In this document: positions 58,802-64,000 of the stretch, piece after piece | Layout: the number at the start of each line of letters is the position of its first letter | How positions within the stretch are numbered: position 1 is the stretch's first letter | Assembly (NCBI GenBank): GCA_016707525.1 | Contig: JADJHP010000004.1 | Location: 248,001-312,000, forward strand | Direction: 5' to 3' | DNA length: 64,000 bases | Origin: Ignavibacteriota bacterium | Lineage (GTDB): Bacteria > Bacteroidota > Ignavibacteria > UBA10030 > UBA6906 | Notes under the pieces: model-generated | What the model saw: only the letters and a program-made list of their open reading frames with translations | Database searches by the model: none | Told to the model about the DNA's origin: nothing | Position numbers and translations under genes: made by a program

Positions 58802-60088
58802 TTACTTCACCATCATCATCCGCTTCGTGATCGTCGCCCCTGCACTCTCAAGTTTATAGAAGTACAGGCCACTTGGCAATCCGCCAGCATTCCAGACCGC
58901 CTGATGCTGGCCGGCAGGAACGACCTCGTCAACCAGCGTGGCGACCTGCTCACCAAGGGTGTTGAACACGCGCAGGGACACCTTCGCATCCGCGGGCACG
59001 GTGTAGGAGATCGTGGTTGAGGGATTGAAGGGGTTCGGATAGTTCTGGCCGAGACCGAACTCGTCCGGGGCCGTCGCGGCCTCCTCCGACTGCACCTGCG
59101 CCCCGGTTTCATCACATGCAAAACCGAAGAACACCGGACGAACGCCATGCTCGCGCAGATTGTGCTCAACGAACCGGAGCGTGGCCGCAAGCTCGCGTTT
59201 GTAATCGGGTTCCACGACCGCGATCGCTGCCTGCAGGAATCCGGCAACCTGTTCCGGTGTGACCGTCACATCGACCCCCTCCACATTCGATTCGATGAGC
59301 ATCTCGGCGACCGGAGCTGTCTGCGCCGCAAGCATGGCGATGGTCTTCGGTTCGGCAAGGGTGAACGCCAGGCCATACTGCGTGATGAGTGTCTTGTACT
59401 CCTTCTCCGCTCCGATGATCAGCGCCCGGGCATCCGCCTCCGGGATCCCCGTGGCTGCCGCCAACTCGGGACCGTAGGTATTGGCAAGCAACTGAGGCAC
59501 ATCCGCTGGACGGGTCTGGGCGGCAGCCATCATCCGCACACCCACCACCCGATCCAGATTTCTCCGGACAAGGAGATCCACGGCCGTCTCGCTGAGGTCG
59601 TGGCCCATCTCCGGCGCGAGCAAACCTGCGATGTAGTCAGCGTCCGGGGATGGCACCCCGGCGTTGTTAAGGATCTGCACGAGCACCGGAATGATCTGCG
59701 GAGCCAGCACAGCGCCCTTCGCAATGGCATATCCTTCGCCCGGCGAGCTGAACGCACTGTGGTGGGCGGTGTAGTCCGCACCCCACGTATCATTGTGCGA
59801 TACGAAGCCGAAACCGGTCGACTTCAGTGACGGTTTCCATGCATTCTGATAGACTGGCAGGAAGCGGTGATGGGTGGCATCATACAGGAACTGGCCGTTG
59901 GCGTCGAAGATGAAATTGAACGCGTCGGGCAGGACCGCCCCGTACATCTCATGGGCATTGGTCAGGCCGAACCGTACACCCAATTCCTTTGCAAAGTACA
60001 CATGCGTTGCATTCCCCCACGAGAATGCACTCTGTGCTGCGACAAGCAGCATGACCGAAGCGACGAGCAGTTTCTTTGCAGTGTCCAT
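58802..60088 (-). CDS. Zinc-dependent phospholipase C-like protein with T9SS tail
   Basis: 428 residues from ATG 60088 (SD AGGAGGAT). Signal peptide MDTAKKLLVASVMLLVAAQSAFS, so the mature chain begins with Trp24, as the zinc-ligand N-terminal Trp of Bacillus-type PLC does. The other ligands follow in order: His in WGNATHVYF, Asp in GAVLPDAFNF, His in YDATHHRFLP, His/Asp in FVSHNDTWGADYTAHHSAF, and H-x-x-x-E in GHDLSETAVD. The middle (200-340) is helical and not part of classical PLC. The tail (FGLGQNYPNPFNPSTT ... SGLYFYKLE) marks T9SS export. A TATCTTTG box lies at 60133-60126. Likely a surface or secreted phospholipase/sphingomyelinase-type enzyme; activity untested. Confidence 0.8.
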   Translation of the reverse strand: MDTAKKLLVASVMLLVAAQSAFSWGNATHVYFAKELGVRFGLTNAHEMYGAVLPDAFNFIFDANGQFLYDATHHRFLPVYQNAWKPSLKSTGFGFVSHNDTWGADYTAHHSAFSSPGEGYAIAKGAVLAPQIIPVLVQILNNAGVPSPDADYIAGLLAPEMGHDLSETAVDLLVRRNLDRVVGVRMMAAAQTRPADVPQLLANTYGPELAAATGIPEADARALIIGAEKEYKTLITQYGLAFTLAEPKTIAMLAAQTAPVAEMLIESNVEGVDVTVTPEQVAGFLQAAIAVVEPDYKRELAATLRFVEHNLREHGVRPVFFGFACDETGAQVQSEEAATAPDEFGLGQNYPNPFNPSTTISYTVPADAKVSLRVFNTLGEQVATLVDEVVPAGQHQAVWNAGGLPSGLYFYKLESAGATITKRMMMVK

Positions 60089-60190
60089 GATGATCCTCCT
60101 TGTTGGTGGTGTGGTGTGGACAACACAAAGATAGTTGATCCTCCTCCGCACATGTCACAAAGTTGTCATAGCCATGCAACAAATACCGCC

Positions 60191-60214
60191 GCGCGAAAGG
60201 ACTCCCTTCCGCGC
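60191..60214 (-). terminator. Hairpin downstream of the GH106 gene
   Basis: GCGCGAAAGG, 4-nt loop, CCTTCCGCGC with a single mismatch, 56 nt after the GH106 stop. On the minus strand it is followed by GGCGGTATTTG, a weak T-tract. Confidence 0.4.
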
Positions 60215-60269
60215 ACCGCATCACCGATCCGACCGCGCCCGGTGCAACGGTTCCGTCTGTGCCGCGTAC

Positions 60270-63200
60270 TCACGGCCGGCTGGATCGTATCGTCACCGGG
60301 CCCAGCAGCCCCGACGGCATGAGCGCATCGGAAGGTTGCGCCGCGGGAACAGCGACCCACGTGCGGCGGTCCTTCACCGGCAGCTTGCTGTCGCCAATAA
60401 GCCGATTGGCCCAGGTATTCACCACCTCGATCTCGATCGTATTCTCCCCCTCTCTCGCCAGGTCGCCGATGCTGACCCTCCACGGCGGGGTCCATACGCC
60501 ACCCGCGGCCTTCCCGTTCACCCGCACCTCGGCCATCACACCAACGCTTCCAAGATCGAGGTACAGCATCTCCCGTGTATCACGCGCGGGGAGGACGACA
60601 CGTGTCGTATACGTCGCGCTCCCCGAATAGTACCGGATGCGGGCATCACGACTCTGCGCCCAATCCGTTAGAACCGGCATGAACACCGGATCCGCCGGAC
60701 CACCCCTGTCCGCCTCAAACCGAATGGTCCATGGACCGTCCACACGGGCGACCGTCTTCAGCGCAGGGAAATTCACCGCCTGTGGATCATGCTGCGCCGT
60801 GTTCATTCTGTTGAAGATCACAAATGCGCTCCCGTAAGGATCCAACTCCATCAGAACGTTCGTCCGCCCCTCTCCCCCCGTGAAAACCGGCAGGTCGCGT
60901 ATCATGCCCGTGACCGCGTCCCATAGTTCGGGCTGCTTGCCGGACACCCGGAATCCGAGATCCACCTGCAGCAACCGGTCGCTCTGGTTGGACACAAAAT
61001 AGATGTCGCATGTACCCAGCCGGCGGTGCGTCCAGACAACAGGAGTGCTGTCCGGGAATACGAGGTCCGGCTGGATCCCTGCCTGGTCCAGAGCAAGACG
61101 CATATCCTGTGTGTTGAAGACGCGCCCCTTGCCATACGTCCCCGCGGCGGGTGCGGCCCCTCCCACACCGTTCCACAATTTCGAGGCGATCGATCGTACC
61201 TCGAGGTCCGATCGCGGATAGTCCTTGAGGCCCGGTGCTCCGTCCACCGGTGCACCGAGTATCACTGCTCCGTCCTCCACGAGGGATGCGATCTTCGCAA
61301 GCACTTCCGGCCGCATGGTCTTGACGGGCGGGAGGACCATCATCCCGTAACTCATCCCGTCGGGCAGGATGAGCCGGCCATCCTTCACGGCAAGCCGTTG
61401 GAGGATCACTTCGGCATTGATATAGTCGAACGAATACCCCGGCGGCAACTCCGGGACACGGATACCGGTCATCTTCGGGGCATCCTCGCCGATAAAATAG
61501 CACACATCATTGACCGGCAGGCCGCGCTGCAACATGAACATGCACCGGCGCTGGTAGTCGATCCATTTCCGGGACTGCTCGAACCAGGTGTTCTTTCTAT
61601 TGAACTCCGTCCCGAACCATGCATTCACCCCCGGGTTCCGCTCCTCGTAGGGCTGTGAGATGCAGACATGCAATACCACATGGTTGATCCCTTCGGTGTA
61701 ACTCCAATCTCCACGTTTCTTGAGCAACGCCGGGTAGCGCCGGAACGGAAGGCCCGCAGCGGTATACGACTCGGCCGACACACGACGCATACCGTAGATG
61801 TGTGCGGCCGAAGACGCCGCCCGGCATTCGATGTTGCCCAGCTCGCCTTCGTTCCAGAATTCTCCCCCGATATCATGGCTCTGTCCACCATACATCAGGA
61901 ACTCGGACGGGAATCCCCAGTGCCCATAGTTCTCGAGCCACACCCGCAACCCGTGTTCGGCGCTCATATCACGGAGCCCGCCAACATAATCGTACGCAAC
62001 GCGGTCTGCCACCAACCGGCGCAAGTCCCACAGGAACCGGTCCGACCGTTCGGCGGATCCGACCACTCTCCCCGTGAGGACCGGGAGCCACGGGACCGGA
62101 TCATACCCGTATCGTTCCTGGAAATCCTCCGTGAGGCCTTCCGTCCAGTTCTCAGACCCTTGTTCATAGCTGTCGAGCACCACGTGCGTGAATGCGGTCC
62201 GTTCCTCCGCCGGCATGCGCCGCAGGAGTTCACCGATGAACGCGTCGAAATGTTTCTGCAGGTGCTCGCGGCTCATCTTGTCCACTTCCGGCCCGCGGCC
62301 ATGTGGTACCGAAGGACTATTCTCCGTACCGGTTGGCGATGCACCGAGACGCATCACCAGCCACTCTCCTGCCGGAGCATCCCAACGCAAGGTATCGCCA
62401 CCAACCAGATCCTGTGAGATATCCAGCACACCCGCCGGATCCACATACAGCGAACGGTCGTCCGCTTCTTGCTGGACGGCCCATTGGTACTCCGTCCACA
62501 ACGGGAATGGGGTCTGGTGCATCTTGCCCAACTGCTTCTCGACATAACGTTCCAGTCGCGGTGCCGCCGTGAGTTCGATCTCCGCAAGCGATGCATCGGC
62601 GGCCTTCCGGCCGGAGCGCCCGGCGAAATTGCTGAGCACGAGGCGGAAATGCCGGGCCGTCACCCCGGGGAACGAGACGGTCACGTTGCCCAGTGGCATC
62701 GGCCCGACGCTGACACTCATGTTGCTCCGGTCGAACAGGAACTCTTTCACGGTGCGGAATGAATCATGATCGGCGATCTGAAGCGCGCAATCGGCGGCCC
62801 ACGGCTTTTCCCCGGGCACGAGGGTGAGCGCACGGGCGGTGAAGGGGGCGCCTGTCACAAGGTCGATGGTCACGCTCTTGCTGTCGCCTGCCCCGGCAAA
62901 GGTGCACACACTCTTCCTGTCACCATCGATCGATCGTTGCGCATCCTTCAACACCGGCGATGTCGAGATCCGTGGCCGCCGGAGAGTCAGGGTCATCGCA
63001 TCAGAAGGAGGCAACGGAAACGCCAGGACCCGTACATCCTGGAAGCGTTCTGTCGCGCGGGAGAGCTTCAGCACCACCGGCTTGCCGCCACTGACGCGGG
63101 TCTCGGTGCTCACAAGGTACCGCATGGCTTCGGTGCTCTTCACCCACGGCCCGCCGGATTGGCTCCACCCCGGGCAATTGAACATCCCGATGTTCACACC

Positions 63201-63569
63201 GACACGCTTCCCTTCCCGGATCGCGTGTTCCACCAGGCCCCACCATTCTTCACTCAACACCGGCACCTTCCCATAGGGAATATCGTCCAATCCGATGTTG
63301 CCGATGAATGCCTCACCGATCCCGACGCGAGCCATCGCTTCAAGATCGCGCGTGATCCCCTCCCGGGAGATGTTGTCGCTGATCCAATACCAGTACACCC
63401 ACGGCTTTGTGGCATCGGGCGGGTGGACGAAACCCTGCGCAAGGTCCCGCGCTGCTACGGTATCGCCCTCCGCGGCATTCACTGTGCACCCGCTCATGAG
63501 CATGAGAGAGAGGATCGTTGCGAGGATACCCAACACCATGGCTGGCATGAGGATCTGACGATGGATCAT
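60270..63569 (-). CDS. GH106 alpha-L-rhamnosidase-like lipoprotein
   Basis: 1099 residues from ATG 63569. Lipoprotein signal (MPAMVLGILATILSLMLMSGC, Cys near residue 26). GH106 opening: FVHPPDATKPWVYWYWISDNISREGITRDLEAMARVGIGEAFIG, then FNCPGWSQSGGPWVKSTEAMRYLV, a carbohydrate-binding insert (about 190-330), VLDSYEQGSENWTEGLTEDFQERYGYD (catalytic-region acids), GGQSHDIGGEFWNEGELGN, RRVSAESYTAAG, and a C-terminal beta-sandwich (LDLGSVGVMAEVRVNGKAAGGVWTPPWRV). Family length is about 1000-1150. Hydrolyses terminal rhamnose of plant or microbial glycans on the outside of the inner or outer membrane. No SusCD pair or other CAZyme adjoins, so it is not in a PUL. Confidence 0.88.
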   Translation of the reverse strand: MIHRQILMPAMVLGILATILSLMLMSGCTVNAAEGDTVAARDLAQGFVHPPDATKPWVYWYWISDNISREGITRDLEAMARVGIGEAFIGNIGLDDIPYGKVPVLSEEWWGLVEHAIREGKRVGVNIGMFNCPGWSQSGGPWVKSTEAMRYLVSTETRVSGGKPVVLKLSRATERFQDVRVLAFPLPPSDAMTLTLRRPRISTSPVLKDAQRSIDGDRKSVCTFAGAGDSKSVTIDLVTGAPFTARALTLVPGEKPWAADCALQIADHDSFRTVKEFLFDRSNMSVSVGPMPLGNVTVSFPGVTARHFRLVLSNFAGRSGRKAADASLAEIELTAAPRLERYVEKQLGKMHQTPFPLWTEYQWAVQQEADDRSLYVDPAGVLDISQDLVGGDTLRWDAPAGEWLVMRLGASPTGTENSPSVPHGRGPEVDKMSREHLQKHFDAFIGELLRRMPAEERTAFTHVVLDSYEQGSENWTEGLTEDFQERYGYDPVPWLPVLTGRVVGSAERSDRFLWDLRRLVADRVAYDYVGGLRDMSAEHGLRVWLENYGHWGFPSEFLMYGGQSHDIGGEFWNEGELGNIECRAASSAAHIYGMRRVSAESYTAAGLPFRRYPALLKKRGDWSYTEGINHVVLHVCISQPYEERNPGVNAWFGTEFNRKNTWFEQSRKWIDYQRRCMFMLQRGLPVNDVCYFIGEDAPKMTGIRVPELPPGYSFDYINAEVILQRLAVKDGRLILPDGMSYGMMVLPPVKTMRPEVLAKIASLVEDGAVILGAPVDGAPGLKDYPRSDLEVRSIASKLWNGVGGAAPAAGTYGKGRVFNTQDMRLALDQAGIQPDLVFPDSTPVVWTHRRLGTCDIYFVSNQSDRLLQVDLGFRVSGKQPELWDAVTGMIRDLPVFTGGEGRTNVLMELDPYGSAFVIFNRMNTAQHDPQAVNFPALKTVARVDGPWTIRFEADRGGPADPVFMPVLTDWAQSRDARIRYYSGSATYTTRVVLPARDTREMLYLDLGSVGVMAEVRVNGKAAGGVWTPPWRVSIGDLAREGENTIEIEVVNTWANRLIGDSKLPVKDRRTWVAVPAAQPSDALMPSGLLGPVTIRSSRP

Positions 63570-63796
63570 AGCGTGTGCTCGGCTGATAGGTGAGAATTCC
63601 GGGACCCCTCTCCCGCGGGCAAAATACTGATTTCCGTCGGGAACCGCCACCGTCCGTTCGCCAGGGATGAAACATGCATATGTGGGGCGTTCACTGCAGG
63701 TTCTCTCCCCGAACCCACTGACCCCGATATGACCATTCCATGACATCCTCGCGGGCCGCATCGCGTACGTTGCATCAGAAACCAACGGAGGAGATG

Positions 63797-64000
63797 ATGC
63801 ACACGACAGCGCATTTCACCAGGGCCATGCTCATCACGATGAGGCCGTATTTGTTGTTCCTTTCGGGCATCACCGGCCTCGCCGGACTCGCCGCCGCAGG
63901 GCACGTGCCACCGGAGGTGACCATACCCGTCTTCATCGCGTCATTCCTTTCCTATGGATTCGGGCAGGCACTCACCGATTGCTTCCAGACGGACACCGAT
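63797..64000 (+). CDS. UbiA-like prenyltransferase, N-terminal part (3' end beyond window)
   Basis: 68 codons, open to the window edge. ATG 63797 has GGAGGAG 4-5 nt upstream (ATG 63794 is too close). MRPYLLFLSGITGLAGLAAAG is the first TM, and SFLSYGFGQALTDCFQTDTD carries a D-x-x-Q-x-D-x-D arrangement like the first Asp-rich prenyl-diphosphate motif (N/D-x-x-x-D) of UbiA proteins after TM2. Divergent from GH106; 227-nt gap between the starts holds no clear promoter. Confidence 0.6.
   Translation, partial: MHTTAHFTRAMLITMRPYLLFLSGITGLAGLAAAGHVPPEVTIPVFIASFLSYGFGQALTDCFQTDTD

Noticed and set aside
1..64000. CRISPR array, tRNA/rRNA genes, IS elements, prophage or defence systems
   Set aside because: Looked for direct repeats with spacers, cloverleafs, transposase and phage proteins; none found. 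The only tandem array is the 12-bp minisatellite, which has no spacers.

Overview
The window reads as a chromosomal segment of a G+C-rich (by eye near 60%) Gram-negative bacterium of the Bacteroidota/Chlorobiota (FCB) group, most like the Ignavibacteria side of it. The strongest evidence is four secreted proteins ending in the 'NYPNPFNP' type C-terminal domain used for type IX secretion or surface sorting. Many periplasmic and outer-membrane systems and SD-preceded genes agree with this. This is an inference from protein features; no 16S rRNA or tRNA gene is present. Most genes are on the minus strand in short operons.

Layout. 1-3612: tsaD (3' end off the window) and a secreted T9SS protein. 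3802-11286: an RND efflux operon with one adaptor and two permeases, the second permease lacking about 90 residues of its first porter subdomain. 11457-12394: a DUF3052-like gene and a PNPOx-like gene. 12401-16716: a MacA/MacB-permease/TolC export operon without its own ATPase. 17166-19970: rpmB, pgsA, pgpA, cinA. 19965-24955: an alpha/beta hydrolase, a frameshifted RND permease and its adaptor. 25063-27916: M19 dipeptidase, Gfo/Idh/MocA oxidoreductase, ferritin. 28071-33389: a frameshifted hybrid histidine kinase, an M1 aminopeptidase with a T9SS tail and an SDR. 33472-41677: one minus-strand run encoding a corrinoid adenosyltransferase, an ER-metallopeptidase-1-like M28 membrane peptidase (frameshifted), an ABC-2 exporter and an M16 peptidase pair. 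41768-46455: a Yip1-family protein, a six-hairpin glycosidase, mntP (frameshifted) and a small beta-barrel protein. 46539-49784: an Hpt/hybrid-kinase pair, a 12-bp minisatellite that abuts a 34-bp palindrome, and a Spy/CpxP-like protein. 50026-58107: a T9SS protein and a giant modular surface protein broken into six reading-frame segments. 58802-64000: a zinc phospholipase C-like protein with a T9SS tail, a GH106 rhamnosidase-like lipoprotein and the start of a UbiA-like gene.

Regulation visible in the sequence. Eleven candidate promoters share a TTGnnn box, exactly 17 nt, then TATATT, TATCTT, TACATT or a close relative; two of them place the predicted +1 on or within one base of the ATG, suggesting leaderless messages. 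Several operons end in clear intrinsic terminators.

Caution. At least eight single-base indels break otherwise well conserved genes, several in G/C runs. That is what residual sequencing or assembly error looks like, so the 'broken' genes here should not be called pseudogenes without read-level checking. No phage, IS element, CRISPR array or defence island was recognised. The most unusual items are the palindrome/minisatellite locus, the RND permease lacking PN1, and the M28/ABC/M16 operon.
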